NCBI RefSeq assembly: GCF_026342435.1
Contig: NZ_JAPEMT010000003.1
Location: 806,001-870,000, forward strand
From: Streptomyces sp. NBC_00237
GTDB lineage: Bacteria; Actinomycetota; Actinomycetes; Streptomycetales; Streptomycetaceae
Length of the DNA stretch: 64,000 nt
Direction of reading: 5' to 3'
Part shown: positions 1-8,220 of the stretch, one piece after another
How positions within the stretch are numbered: position 1 is the stretch's first letter
Layout: each line of letters begins with the position of its first letter
Translations under genes and position numbers: made by a program
The notes under the pieces: generated by a model
Told to the model about the DNA's origin: nothing
Seen by the model: the letters and a program-made list of their open reading frames with translations, nothing else
Databases searched by the model: none

Positions 1-170
1 AGGGGCCGCCGCCCGACCTCCAGGCGGCGGACGTAACCGGTGACGCTCGGGACGTGGGCACCGAGGGTCACCGGGGCTCCGGGCCACTGGGAGGCCGCCG
101 CCTTCTCCACCAGCTCGTCGGCGTACGCGAACAGGGTGCTCGCCTGCGGTGTTGTCGCGGTCACGGTCAC
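1..170 (-). CDS. N-terminus of a phosphotransferase-like protein (partial, runs off the left edge)
   Basis: Reading leftwards from a GTG at 170, an open frame of 56 codons runs off the window with no stop. The first residues are VTVTATTPQASTLFAYADEL, followed by a stretch ending VTGYVRRLEV. From memory this resembles the start of a Streptomyces phosphotransferase family (APH-like fold) often found beside TPR regulators. No catalytic motif lies in the visible part, so the function is an inference. A second GTG at 164 is an alternative start. Confidence 0.45.
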   Translation of the reverse strand, partial: MTVTATTPQASTLFAYADELVEKAAASQWPGAPVTLGAHVPSVTGYVRRLEVGRRP

Positions 171-357
171 GATGCGGCCCCTGCGTGTCGTCCGGGGCGG
201 TGTCCGGCGCGGTCAGCGCCGGGCCCACCAGGTCTGTGTCGGTGCGGGCGAGTTCGTCGCCGAGGAGGACCCCCAGCCCGACGATTCCGGAGACGGAACC
301 GACCGCCCACAGCCACGTCAGGACCGTGCCGACCGGGTCCGTTAACCGGCCTCTCAC
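171..357 (-). CDS. Possible small membrane protein overlapping the upstream stop codon
   Basis: A GTG at 357 overlaps the TGA of the 102-residue gene (GTGA arrangement), as in translational coupling. The first 40 residues contain one hydrophobic segment (WLWAVGSVSGIVGLGVLL). The frame stays open beyond 171 and into the phosphotransferase-like gene, where its composition becomes arginine-rich like a shadow frame. Either the true protein is short with its end lost to a frameshift, or this is not a gene. No family was recognised. Confidence 0.25.
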
Positions 358-662
358 GCCAGCCCCAGGGACTTCGCGCGGGCGTCCAGAACCCGGCCGA
401 TCTGGGCGTGGGCCCGCTCCAACTGCCCCGGGTCCATGACCATCACGGCCTCCGCCGCCGTCCCGTCGCGGAACCGCACCTCCACGGGCAGGGCGGCCAG
501 AGCGGTGCGGGGGTCGTAGGCCAGGTCCTGAAGCTGCGGGACGACCTCGCTCACGGACGGGGCCGTCGGCGCCGAGGTGACCGCCAGCACACCACAGGCG
601 GCCTCGGTGCTCTGGGTCACCTCCGCGGATTGCTTCCTCGTCTCTGAGCCGTGCATGAGCAT
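354..662 (-). CDS. Hypothetical protein, 102 residues
   Basis: The start is the ATG at 662, preceded by a strong purine-rich ribosome site (GAGGAGAGGAG). The longer open frame upstream lacks such a site and runs against the neighbouring regulator gene, so it was discarded. The protein is soluble, with no signal peptide or membrane segment, and its C-terminal half (ELERAHAQIGRVLDARA-like) looks helical. It is divergent from the TPR regulator at 783 and convergent with nothing. I do not recognise the family. Confidence 0.65.
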   Translation of the reverse strand: MLMHGSETRKQSAEVTQSTEAACGVLAVTSAPTAPSVSEVVPQLQDLAYDPRTALAALPVEVRFRDGTAAEAVMVMDPGQLERAHAQIGRVLDARAKSLGLA

Positions 663-735
663 CCGTCTCTCCTCTCCTCGGGGAAGGTGATGTTCAGTCA
701 ACGGCCGGGCACAGACGGTGGGGAGGGGCCAGACT

Positions 736-765
736 GTGGGCCAGCGTGGGCCAGCGTGGGCCAGC
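736..765 (+). repeat. Three tandem copies of GTGGGCCAGC
   Basis: Three perfect 10-base direct repeats lie end to end just upstream of the regulator start at 783 and within the divergent promoter region. They could be binding half-sites for the adjacent regulator or slippage products; the sequence alone does not decide. Confidence 0.7.
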
Positions 766-782
766 CGTGAGGAGGGGCGGGA

Positions 783-2114
783 ATGGGCAGCGACGACGAC
801 TTCACACGGCTCATCCGCACCGAATGCGAACGCCGTGGCTGGGGCCCGGCCAAGTTCGCCCGCGAGGTCGGCATGGCCGAGTGCGGCCGTGCCGACCGGG
901 TGGACCGTAAGAGCGCATGGCGGTGGATGACCGGTGGCAGGGCCCCGACTTACTGGCGTCCGTACGTAGTGGCCGTGCTCGGCTTGGACAGGACTATCCA
1001 AGCCCTTCCCGAATCCAGCGGGCCCCCTTCGAACAGCGGCGATACCGTGGCATCAGTCATCGGGCTAGGAAGGGACGATCTGGACGTGGACCGGCGGAAC
1101 TTCATCACCGCGTCCAGCGGTTATGCCCTCACTGCCCTCGGACTGCCCGACCCCGAGTCCATCACCCGCCGCACGCGCACGGCCCCGGCCGGGGCCGTGC
1201 GCGTCGGCAGCGGAGAAGTTGCTGCCGTCCGGCAGATGGTCAAGGCACTCGGGGACTCCGCCGCCGAACTCGGCGGCGGCCACGCACGCCACCTCGCCGT
1301 GCGCTACCTCGCCAACGACGTCGCACCCTGGCTCAACGGCACGTTCACCGAGGCCACCGGCCGCGAGCTGTTCGCCGCGACCTCCCAACTCGTCCACCTC
1401 GCCGGATGGATGGCCCAGGACGAAGGCGACACCCCCCGCCTCCGGGGCCTGGCCCAGGGCTACTACGCGCACGCCTTCCGGCTCGCCGCCGAAGCCGACG
1501 ACCCCGAACTGGCCGCGACCGCCTTACGGGGCCTCGCGGTGCAGAGCATCGACCTCGGATACCGGGCCGAAGCGGTTCAGCTCGGTGAAGCGTGCGTGCA
1601 GTACGGCCGCCACCTGGAGAACCCCCGGGCCGTCGCCTACTACCAGGCCACCCTCGCGAACGCAGCCGCGCAGGACGACGACCACACCCTGGCCACCCGG
1701 CACCTCGCGATGTCCGAGTCCGCGATCGGCAAGCCCAGCGCCGCCGTCTCCGGCGAGTCCTGGGCGGCCCACTACTCGCCCGGCCGGTGGGCCCACGAGT
1801 CCGGGATGATCCTCACCCGTCTCGGAGATCTGGACGCGGCCGAGGAACATCTGCATCTGGCGCTGGATATTCACGGCCTGGACCGACGCCGCACCCGCGC
1901 GATCGTCCTCGCAGACCTGGGCGGCGTGCGGCTTCGCCGAGGCGACGTCGATGGGGCCATGGCCACCTGGACGGACTTCCTCGCCTGCGCCGACGGCATC
2001 CGCTCCGTCAAAGTCCAAGCGGCGCTGCGAGACTTGCGGGTACGTCTGCGCCGCTTCGATGCCGTCCCGGCCGCCCAGGAACTCCGCCAGCGGGCCGCTC
2101 AGATTTCCACCTGA
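783..2114 (+). CDS. XRE-like helix-turn-helix regulator with C-terminal TPR region
   Basis: The 443-residue protein begins with a DNA-binding-like segment (about residues 5-70: RTECERRGWGPAKFAREVG then WRWMTGGRAPTYWRPYV). The linker contains DVDRRNFITASSGYALTALG, the twin-arginine-like stretch common in this Streptomyces family. Residues 140-440 form helical repeats (ALRGLAVQSIDLGYRAEAVQL, ILTRLGDLDAAEEHLHLAL) typical of tetratricopeptide domains. Such proteins are probably intracellular signal-responsive regulators; no ligand can be read from the sequence. It is divergent from the 102-residue gene. A second protein of the same type lies at 17630. Confidence 0.9.
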   Translation: MGSDDDFTRLIRTECERRGWGPAKFAREVGMAECGRADRVDRKSAWRWMTGGRAPTYWRPYVVAVLGLDRTIQALPESSGPPSNSGDTVASVIGLGRDDLDVDRRNFITASSGYALTALGLPDPESITRRTRTAPAGAVRVGSGEVAAVRQMVKALGDSAAELGGGHARHLAVRYLANDVAPWLNGTFTEATGRELFAATSQLVHLAGWMAQDEGDTPRLRGLAQGYYAHAFRLAAEADDPELAATALRGLAVQSIDLGYRAEAVQLGEACVQYGRHLENPRAVAYYQATLANAAAQDDDHTLATRHLAMSESAIGKPSAAVSGESWAAHYSPGRWAHESGMILTRLGDLDAAEEHLHLALDIHGLDRRRTRAIVLADLGGVRLRRGDVDGAMATWTDFLACADGIRSVKVQAALRDLRVRLRRFDAVPAAQELRQRAAQIST

Positions 2115-2402
2115 CTCACGCGGTGGCGGGACACCTGGACTGGACCGGTCAGCGCAGCGGAGTCACCCAGTCCCACGCCACGTGATTATGCGGTCACTTG
2201 TAGTGAAGTCCTCTGGTCAAACAGGGGCATGAACCTTGACCTCGGGCACCTCAGCGACCGCCGTACCTTCCTTCGGCGTGCCACCGTATTCGCGCTTGTC
2301 GGCACCGTGGCGGGCGTTTCCTCCTCTCACGCGGTGACCGCCGCCCCATCCGGTGCTGCCGCGGCGTTGCCTTTCCCGACTAGGGAGCGTATTTGGTTGT
2401 GA

Positions 2403-2945
2403 TCAAGGGGTGGTTCGTGTGAGGTCCTTGATCCAGATCATCGAGGCGCGAAGGTGGAGGCCGGCGAGGTAGCTCTCGGGAGTCTTGTCGTAGCGGGTGG
2501 CGATGCCTCGCCACGCCTTCAGTCTGTTGATCGCGCGCTCGACGGTGTTCCGCTCCTTGTAGAGGTCGGCGTCGTGGCCGACGGGTCGGCCGCCTCCGGA
2601 GCCCTTCTTCTTCCGGTTGGCGGCCTGGTCCTTCTTCTCCGGAATGACCGCCTTGATGCGGCGTTTGCGCAGGTGGGCACGGTTGCCGCGGGACGAATAC
2701 GCCTTGTCCCCGGCGACCGCGTCCGGCCGGGTGCGGGGACGGCCGACGGGCCCGCGCACCCGCACCTTGTTCAGGACGGGGATGAACTGCGGGCTGTCCG
2801 CCGCCTGGCCCGCGGTCAGGATGAACGCCAGTGGGCGGCACTTGCGATCGGCAGCGAGGTGGATCTTGCTGGTCTGCCCGCCTCTGGAGCGTCCGAGGAG
2901 GGCGGCCTTCAGCCGGAGTCTGCGCCGACGCCGGATGCGTCTTCG
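2403..2945 (-). CDS. IS5-family transposase, second frame (OrfB)
   Basis: The frame carries GRSRGGQTSKIHLAADRKCR, the second catalytic aspartate in VAGDKAYSSRGNRAHLRKR, and the catalytic glutamate in ERNTVERAINRLKAWRGIAT. It has no credible start of its own in the conserved region and is expected to be made as a -1 fusion with the first frame. The upper boundary is approximate because the exact shift site was not identified. Confidence 0.8.
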   Translation of the reverse strand, partial: RRRIRRRRRLRLKAALLGRSRGGQTSKIHLAADRKCRPLAFILTAGQAADSPQFIPVLNKVRVRGPVGRPRTRPDAVAGDKAYSSRGNRAHLRKRRIKAVIPEKKDQAANRKKKGSGGGRPVGHDADLYKERNTVERAINRLKAWRGIATRYDKTPESYLAGLHLRASMIWIKDLTRTTP

Positions 2946-3448
2946 TTCTTCCCGCGCGGGATCCCTTTCGGCCTCCTGCCCGCTTTGTCCTTCGATGCCA
3001 CCCCCTTTGACCTGGCCTTCTCCTCCTCTGCGGCGGCCTTCTCCAGTGCGGTGACGACATCCTCGTCGAGGTGCATCCCGGCCGCGTCATGGTGGGCCCG
3101 GACGGTGGTGGAGTCGATGCTCACCAGGGACAGGCCCACCACACCGCGCTTCGCGGCCTCCGCGATCAGGCCCTCCAGCAGGGCCTCGAAGACCCCGGCG
3201 TCGCGCCACTGCCGGAAGCGATTGTGGACAGTCGACCAGGCGCCGAACTCCGTCGGCATCTCCCGCCACTGCCCGCCCGTCTTGAACCGCCAGATCACTC
3301 CCTCGAACTGCTGCCGCAGCCGCTCGGGGTACGGGCCGTACTCGCCGATCGGCAGGTACGGCTCAATGAACTCCCACTCCACGTCGGTCAGTTGTATTCG
3401 CGTCACGTCAGCCGGTCTATCGGACCGAGCCGTGCCACGAAGGCACAT
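2909..3448 (-). CDS. IS5-family transposase, first frame (OrfA)
   Basis: This 179-residue product contains the N-terminal IS5 domain (LTDVEWEFIEPYLP, WRFKTGGQWREMPTEFGAW) and the first catalytic aspartate in SLVSIDSTTVRAHHDAAG, near residue 110. It ends shortly after a lysine/glutamate-rich linker. A -1 shift in the linker would join it to the second frame. GTG at 3406 (VTRIQLTDVEW) is an alternative start. Confidence 0.85.
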   Translation of the reverse strand: MCLRGTARSDRPADVTRIQLTDVEWEFIEPYLPIGEYGPYPERLRQQFEGVIWRFKTGGQWREMPTEFGAWSTVHNRFRQWRDAGVFEALLEGLIAEAAKRGVVGLSLVSIDSTTVRAHHDAAGMHLDEDVVTALEKAAAEEEKARSKGVASKDKAGRRPKGIPRGKNEDASGVGADSG

Positions 3449-4236
3449 CCCACAGATTGATCACGACCCGATACGCGACCTAACCCGGCTCAGTTCTTCG
3501 CGCTCGGGCTGAAAACCCTGTACGGAAAGCAGGGAGCAGCCGATTGGGAAGCGGTGCGGACCCAACTGGAGCACGGCACGGACAGCTCGGCCAGTGCTGT
3601 CCGCGGTGAACTGACCTGGCAGTTCAGCGACAGTTCCGCGAAGACGCAGAAGGGGGCGTCGGCGGAGATCCGGGTCGATTTGCACACCACGGCGTTCACC
3701 GGCATGTTCACCGACACCGCAGCCCCCCTGCGCACCCTGGGCATGAACCCCTCGGCCGAGATCGCCCCCGGCTCGATCATCCCCGTGGACCAGGGCAGGG
3801 TTGTCAAAGCGTTCGGGGACGTGTTCCTCAACCCCTTGCAGTGGCCCAGCCTCTCGAATCGGTTCGTGAAGGATCCGGTCGGCTTCTACCAGGACTACCT
3901 CCGCATGTTCTTCCCTGCAGTGACCACCTTCACCGTCCCCCTCACCGCCACCAGCGCGAGCGGTGCAGCCCTGGCCCTCCAGGGCAGCGGCGTACCCCAC
4001 ATGCTCTTCCGGGACTCCGACGCGAAGGAGTTTCCGCCCCGCCAGGGGAACTTCGCCCCCGTCCAGCCCTTGGTGCTCGGCACGGGCAGTGACGCGGTTA
4101 CCCTCCGCGCGATGACCAGCACGGTCATCCACCAGGCGAAGTAGGGGATCAGCGCAGCGGGCGTGCCCCGGGCCCTTGGGATGAGCCGCCAGGCTGCCCG
4201 GGGGCAGGCGCGAGCCTTTCGCAGGGGGCAGAGGGG

Positions 4237-4258
4237 CGGGGGTCTTGCCCGGCCCCCG
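4237..4258. terminator. Putative hairpin terminator
   Basis: The arms CGGGGG and CCCCCG are separated by ten bases. They sit between the end of the interrupted Tat gene and the minus-strand open frame at 4266. There is no strong T-run, as is usual in high-GC actinobacteria. Confidence 0.4.
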
Positions 4259-4265
4259 TCGTCGT

Positions 4266-4508
4266 TCAGCCGATCAGGTTGCGCAGTCCCATGGTGCTGC
4301 CGTCCACGCAAACAAACGGCTCGGCAAGAGGTGCGAAGGCAGAGTTCAGGGGGTTGAGTGCCTCCTGGAACTGATGGTGCGGGTCGATCATGAGGTACCT
4401 GTCGGGACTCCGTCCGGACGCGTCGGAGAAGAGAGCGACGCTATCGAGGGCATGGTTCCACGAGGCCATGGGGTGGCCGCCTGCCAAAGCCGCACCGTAA
4501 ATCACCAA
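4266..4508 (-). CDS. Unrecognised 80-residue open frame, possibly a gene fragment
   Basis: The protein sequence (AALAGGHPMASWNHALDSVA ... DGSTMGLRNLIG) has natural-looking composition and a clean C-terminus but lacks a convincing ribosome site at its start. It may be the 3' remnant of a larger gene, since the flanking 4.5-5.0 kb is decayed transposon DNA. No family was recognised. Confidence 0.35.
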   Translation of the reverse strand: MVIYGAALAGGHPMASWNHALDSVALFSDASGRSPDRYLMIDPHHQFQEALNPLNSAFAPLAEPFVCVDGSTMGLRNLIG

Positions 4509-4734
4509 GACCGCTTAGTTGGCTCACGTGCGACGTTGTCGGAGCAGGCGGTGCCCCTTCGGAACGCAGGGTTTACGCACAAGTAGTCATACCCGCGCGG
4601 GGCCTGTGCTGGGCGGGATACGCCCTGGCACCGTCGAGGAGTCGTCGGTGAACTGCGGGCATGGTGGTGACATGGGCAACGCCGTGAACACCGATGCGCC
4701 GTCCGGAAGGAAGCCGAACTCGTCGGACGGCGGG

Positions 4735-5015
4735 CCGTCAAGGTGACGGCCGCCCGAGTGATCAGGGCTGCGTTCAGCGCGGGCAGACGTTCGTGGCCGT
4801 GGCCGTGGCGGGGGCCTCATAATCCGCATCCGCGAGCAAGATCGTTCGGCTACCCACCTCCGGTGCAGGACGATGAAGCCCTTGGCATCCGGCGGGCGCC
4901 GCACCGACTTGATGGAGACATCGACGTACTGCTCCATCCAGGCGCTCAACTGGTCGTTGGCGTAGGAGGAGTCGGCCCGGGCGATGCCGCTCTCCGGGGT
5001 ATGGAGGGCAAAGCC
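4735..5015 (-). pseudogene. Decayed IS5-family transposase C-terminal remnant
   Basis: The minus-strand frame contains GIARADSSYANDQLSAWMEQ and DAKGFIVLHRRWVAERS. These match the conserved tail of Streptomyces IS5-type transposases (usually ADSAY..., DA.GFVVLPRRWVVERS). After ERS the expected aromatic/arginine-rich stretch is scrambled and the end is lost. No partner domain or terminal repeat remains. Confidence 0.6.
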
Positions 5016-5081
5016 GTTACGGGCGGTGGCGGGGGTCGTTATTCCAGCGGATCTTGGACGTGTTCTTTCAGAAGGGACCTC

Positions 5082-5702
5082 GTGCACTCACGACGCCGCC
5101 ACTCCCGTCCATCGTCTCGCAGGGGGACGTACAGCTGGCTTGGGTTCGTCGGCTGTATGACGCTCGGCGTGACCTGTGCGGCCTCTGCGGCGTGGGCGGG
5201 GGCGGCTGCCGGTATGCCGGTGTCGTTCGCCGTGTCCGGTAACGCGTTCAAGGTGTCGGCAAGTCGGCTGGAGGGCGACGGGTTCATGCAGTACGCCTCC
5301 GTGAAGGCCGATCGGGCGGGCAAGAACAGCCCGGTGGCCGTCACGGCGATCCGGTCGGCTTCCTTGCAGGACCTGTGCCAGTCCGTCGTCACGCCCACCC
5401 CGTTGGGTCCCGTGACGCTGCGAGTCGAAGCCGGCGAGGAAAGTCCGGTACGTATCGACGACCTGGTGATCGATCTGGAAAGCATGCGCGGAGAGATCAC
5501 TTTCAGTGATCTGGAGTTGGGACGGGATGCTGCGGACAGCCGCGTGCCGAGCGCTGCGGGCCCACCGGGCGCGTACAGCCAGCAGGCGTCCCGGCTTGTC
5601 ATCCGGGACCTGCGACAGCAGACGAGTTCGATGACGGCCGGCATGTTCCACCTGTCGGGAATGCACCTAGCGGTGAAGATCGGACGGCACGAATGCTTCT
5701 GA
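5082..5702 (+). CDS. DUF6230 family secreted/cell-surface protein
   Basis: This 206-residue protein starts at a GTG with AAGGGA five bases upstream; the longer frame back to 4743 crosses decayed transposon DNA and was rejected. A basic N-terminus (SRRRHSRPSSRRG) precedes a hydrophobic segment (WLGFVGCMTLGVTCAASAAW), a likely signal anchor. The rest is a beta-rich domain (SFAVSGNAFKVSASRLEG, LVIDLESMRGEITFSDLELG) as in Streptomyces DUF6230 proteins. The next gene, a DUF6114 membrane protein, overlaps its 3' end, the standard pairing. The function of the pair is unknown. Confidence 0.82.
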   Translation: MHSRRRHSRPSSRRGTYSWLGFVGCMTLGVTCAASAAWAGAAAGMPVSFAVSGNAFKVSASRLEGDGFMQYASVKADRAGKNSPVAVTAIRSASLQDLCQSVVTPTPLGPVTLRVEAGEESPVRIDDLVIDLESMRGEITFSDLELGRDAADSRVPSAAGPPGAYSQQASRLVIRDLRQQTSSMTAGMFHLSGMHLAVKIGRHECF

Positions 5703-6061
5703 CGTCTGCAGATCACCGCCGCCCTTCTCCCCTCCCGGCACGCCCGTGGGCTCCGGCCGTGCTGGCCTTTGCCGCGGCCGTGACGGTTGTCGTCGTGCCG
5801 CTGGTGAACCTGCCATTCCTGGCCTTGCAGCAGACATGGGGCGTACTGCCGGTGCTGACCGCCACAGGCTGGGTCACCTTGGCCGTACGGCTGCTTCGGC
5901 GCCCGCAGGACAGCCGTCCGACCGGAGTGTGGATCATGGCGGTGTCGGTGCTGTCATGGTTCACCGCCACCTTCGGCGGCCTGGGGGTGGGCATGCTGCT
6001 GGGTCTGACGGCCGGATCCCTCGCTGTGGCACGGCGTCCCAGTTCCGGCGTGGCGGGGTGA
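5693..6061 (+). CDS. DUF6114 family integral membrane protein
   Basis: The 122-residue protein starts inside the last codons of the DUF6230 gene (ATG 5693, upstream stop at 5702), indicating translational coupling. It has three or four hydrophobic segments (AVLAFAAAVTVVVVPLVNLP, WGVLPVLTATGWVTLAVRLL, WIMAVSVLSWFTATFGGLGV, GMLLGLTAGSLAVA), matching the DUF6114 architecture. It probably forms a membrane complex with the neighbouring exported proteins. The stop overlaps the next ATG (TGATG). Confidence 0.8.
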   Translation: MLLTSADHRRPSPLPARPWAPAVLAFAAAVTVVVVPLVNLPFLALQQTWGVLPVLTATGWVTLAVRLLRRPQDSRPTGVWIMAVSVLSWFTATFGGLGVGMLLGLTAGSLAVARRPSSGVAG

Positions 6062-6759
6062 TGCTGCGGCGCGCCGTGGCGGCGGGGGCCGTGCTGGCAC
6101 TGACGCCGTGCTGGACAAGCACGGCAGTTCCGGCAGGCGAGGAGGCCAGAGAGGGCGAGCCGGTGGCTGTGGGCGCCGACTCGGCAGCCGACGGCGTGCC
6201 ACTTGGCCGGGGTTCCGATCCTGTGTGCCGGGAGAAGACCGGTCCGGCCGATGGGCGGTCGATGGACGAGGCCCGCCGGTTGATGCGCTGTCTGAGCACG
6301 GTGGTGCGTCTACGGTCGGCCGGTGCCGGGCGCGGCGCGAGCCGTGAGGGGGCATCACTCTCGGCGGAGCGGATGGTGATCGAGGGGCTGCGTATCGAAG
6401 GAAGGGCTCCCCTGGGTGAGGCGGTGGTGCGGTGCCGTGCCGAGCGGATCGTGGTGGAGGGAGCGGTGCTGCGTTATCCCGGCGGGGGTCCTGGGGCGTC
6501 TGGGAGCGTGCGCGGATCCCGGATGGTGCTGGGAGGACCGGTGGAGGTGATGGCCGGGGAGGTCGAAGGACGCTTGCTGGGTCTGCTGCCGATCATGCTC
6601 AGTGGTAGGGAGCACAGCGTGGTTCCCGTTCCCCCGCTGACGATTCCATGGTTGGAACTCACCGACGTTCGGATCTCGGACCTCGTCCTGCACACGAAAG
6701 AAGCACACATCTCCGGAGCCGTTCTTTCGATCGCCCGCCTCCAGCCGGTCGGGCGCTGA
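6061..6759 (+). CDS. Secreted protein coupled to the DUF6230/DUF6114 pair
   Basis: The 232-residue protein has an N-terminal signal peptide (LRRAVAAGAVLALTPCWTST). A charged linker follows, then a beta-repeat-like domain (SLSAERMVIEGLRIEGRAPL, CRAERIVVEGAVLRYPGG, LELTDVRISDLVLHTKEAHI) resembling DUF6230 strands. Two cysteines (about residues 54 and 78) could form a disulfide outside the cell. The start overlaps the DUF6114 stop, so the three genes form one unit. I do not know the exact family. Confidence 0.72.
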   Translation: MLRRAVAAGAVLALTPCWTSTAVPAGEEAREGEPVAVGADSAADGVPLGRGSDPVCREKTGPADGRSMDEARRLMRCLSTVVRLRSAGAGRGASREGASLSAERMVIEGLRIEGRAPLGEAVVRCRAERIVVEGAVLRYPGGGPGASGSVRGSRMVLGGPVEVMAGEVEGRLLGLLPIMLSGREHSVVPVPPLTIPWLELTDVRISDLVLHTKEAHISGAVLSIARLQPVGR

Positions 6760-6922
6760 ACACCGGGTCTTGGTGGGGCGTCGTTCCACTGCGTGCAAGA
6801 GCCCTGCCGCAGGGCAGCGCTGGAGATCACTGGGGTACGGCTCAGCGCCGCAGGGAGCCGGGGATTTGAGGCGGGGAGTATGGCCGCTTCATGGGGAGGG
6901 CCGGGGGGTGCCCGTTGCGGGT

Positions 6923-8191
6923 TCAGGGGTGCGGAATCGTCGGTTGGGACGGGCGGTGGCTGACAGGCAGAGTGATGACTGTGCGCAGATTGATTCCGGC
7001 GGCTCGTACGGCTGGTCCGTCGGTGCGCAGGGTGGGAAAGCGTCGCAGGAGTTCGGGGAGGAGTTCGAGGGCATTGAGACGGGCCAGGGGTGCGCCGAGG
7101 CAGTAGTGGGGGCCCGCTCCGAAGGCGAGGCTGCGCTTGGGGGGACGGTGGAAGTCGAGGTCGTGCGGGGCAGGGAAGTGTTCAGGATCGCGGTTGGCTG
7201 CTGCGATCAGGGCGTGGACGAGGGTACCGGCCGGTACCTCGATGCCCGCCAGGACGGTGTCCTGGGCCGGGAAACGGACGGCGTTGTGGACGGAAGGGTC
7301 CCACCGCATCAGTTCCTCAACGGCCTGCGGCCATGCCTGGGGGTTGGTGGTCAGCCAGGCCGCTTGCCGGGGATGCCGCTCAAGGGCCGTGAGCGCGGTG
7401 GCGAACAGGGACGAGGTGGTCTCCACTCCCGCGCCGAGCAGGAAGACGACGTTCGCTGCGAGATCGCCGTTGGAGGTGGTATCGCGGGCCGGGTGCGTCT
7501 CGGTACGCCATCGTGTGAGCAGGCCGTCCCCAGGATGAGGTCCCGGCGCGGTCATGAGGGCCATGATGTAGGCGTGGAACTGGCCTGCAGCCTCATCGGC
7601 GGCGGTGATCTGCGCGGGTGTCGCGAACGGCTCGGTGAGCGGCGCGGTCTGGATGCTGTAGTGAGCGATGAGGGGCATGTCCTTGGCCGGGAGGCCGAGG
7701 ATGGCGCACATGACGGCGACGGGCAGTGCGCGGGCCACGGTGCTCATGAACTCCGCCCGGCCGTGCTGCCGTAGTTCGGCTTCCAGCGTGTCGAGATGGT
7801 GGTGCACCAGGTCGCGGACGGTGGGCAGCATCAGGGTGAGCGCGCGCTGGGTGAAGGGGGCTGCGAGAAGGTGCCGCAGTCGGCTGTGCACGGGAGGGTT
7901 GAGCCGGGGCAGGGTGGCCATGACACCGATGCTGCTCCCGTCCGTGTGGACGCCGCGTGCGGTTCGCCACTGCTGGTCAGGGACCTGCCAGATGCGGTCG
8001 GAGAGGATGTGGGCGCATTCCTTGTACCCGGTGACGAGAAGTGCGTGCCTGCCCAGGCTTACCACGGGGCCGACCTGGCGGATCTCCTCGAACAGCGGAA
8101 AGGGGTCCTCCCGGCCCTGACGGGATTGGAGCCGTCGGATGACGCCTCGCGGCGCCGGGGGCGCGGACAGCGGTGCGGCGACGGCGTCCAT
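6923..8191 (-). CDS. Cytochrome P450
   Basis: The 422-residue bacterial P450 has the I-helix oxygen-binding motif LLGAGVETTSSL, the K-helix ExxR in VEELMRWDP, and the haem-binding loop LAFGAGPHYCLGAPLARL with the ligand cysteine near residue 364. An AAAGGAG ribosome site precedes the ATG. The gene lies 29 bases downstream of the ketosynthase and is presumably co-transcribed with it and the ACP. The linkage suggests hydroxylation of an ACP-bound or released acyl chain, but a terpene substrate is also possible given the neighbourhood. The gene is convergent with the DUF6230 set. Confidence 0.93.
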   Translation of the reverse strand: MDAVAAPLSAPPAPRGVIRRLQSRQGREDPFPLFEEIRQVGPVVSLGRHALLVTGYKECAHILSDRIWQVPDQQWRTARGVHTDGSSIGVMATLPRLNPPVHSRLRHLLAAPFTQRALTLMLPTVRDLVHHHLDTLEAELRQHGRAEFMSTVARALPVAVMCAILGLPAKDMPLIAHYSIQTAPLTEPFATPAQITAADEAAGQFHAYIMALMTAPGPHPGDGLLTRWRTETHPARDTTSNGDLAANVVFLLGAGVETTSSLFATALTALERHPRQAAWLTTNPQAWPQAVEELMRWDPSVHNAVRFPAQDTVLAGIEVPAGTLVHALIAAANRDPEHFPAPHDLDFHRPPKRSLAFGAGPHYCLGAPLARLNALELLPELLRRFPTLRTDGPAVRAAGINLRTVITLPVSHRPSQPTIPHP

Positions 8192-8220
8192 GAACGGTGC
8201 GCTCCTTTGTGCCGGGTTGT

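Larger units (their letters stand above)
2383..3480 (-). mobile_element. Complete IS5-family (IS427-like) insertion sequence, 1098 bp
   Basis: The two ends match as imperfect inverted repeats, 19 of 24 bases (GGGAGCGTATTTGGTTGTGA against GGTCGCGTATCGGGTCGTGA, then TCAA). They are flanked by the dinucleotide TA at 2381-2382 and 3481-3482, the expected target duplication. The transposase is split into two overlapping minus-strand frames, as is usual for IS427-type elements that use frameshifting. The three catalytic residues are present across the two frames, so the element could be active. Confidence 0.88.
2229..4144 (+). pseudogene. Tat-exported protein gene split by an IS5-family insertion
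   Basis: The 5' part (2229-2382) encodes MNLDLGHLSDRRTFLRRATV and a hydrophobic stretch ending in AVTAAP, a clear twin-arginine signal. The 3' part (3483-4144) continues with a soluble domain (QFFALGLKTLYGKQGAADWE ... ending TSTVIHQAK). If the IS and one copy of the TA target are removed, the frames join exactly to give an intact 271-residue protein (LPFPT-N-PAQFF). The interruption is therefore clean and probably recent. The mature domain was not recognised. Confidence 0.85.

Noticed and set aside
4743..5081. Upstream extension of the DUF6230 gene
   Set aside because: It runs across a decayed transposase; the GTG at 5082 has a ribosome site and gives the family-length protein.
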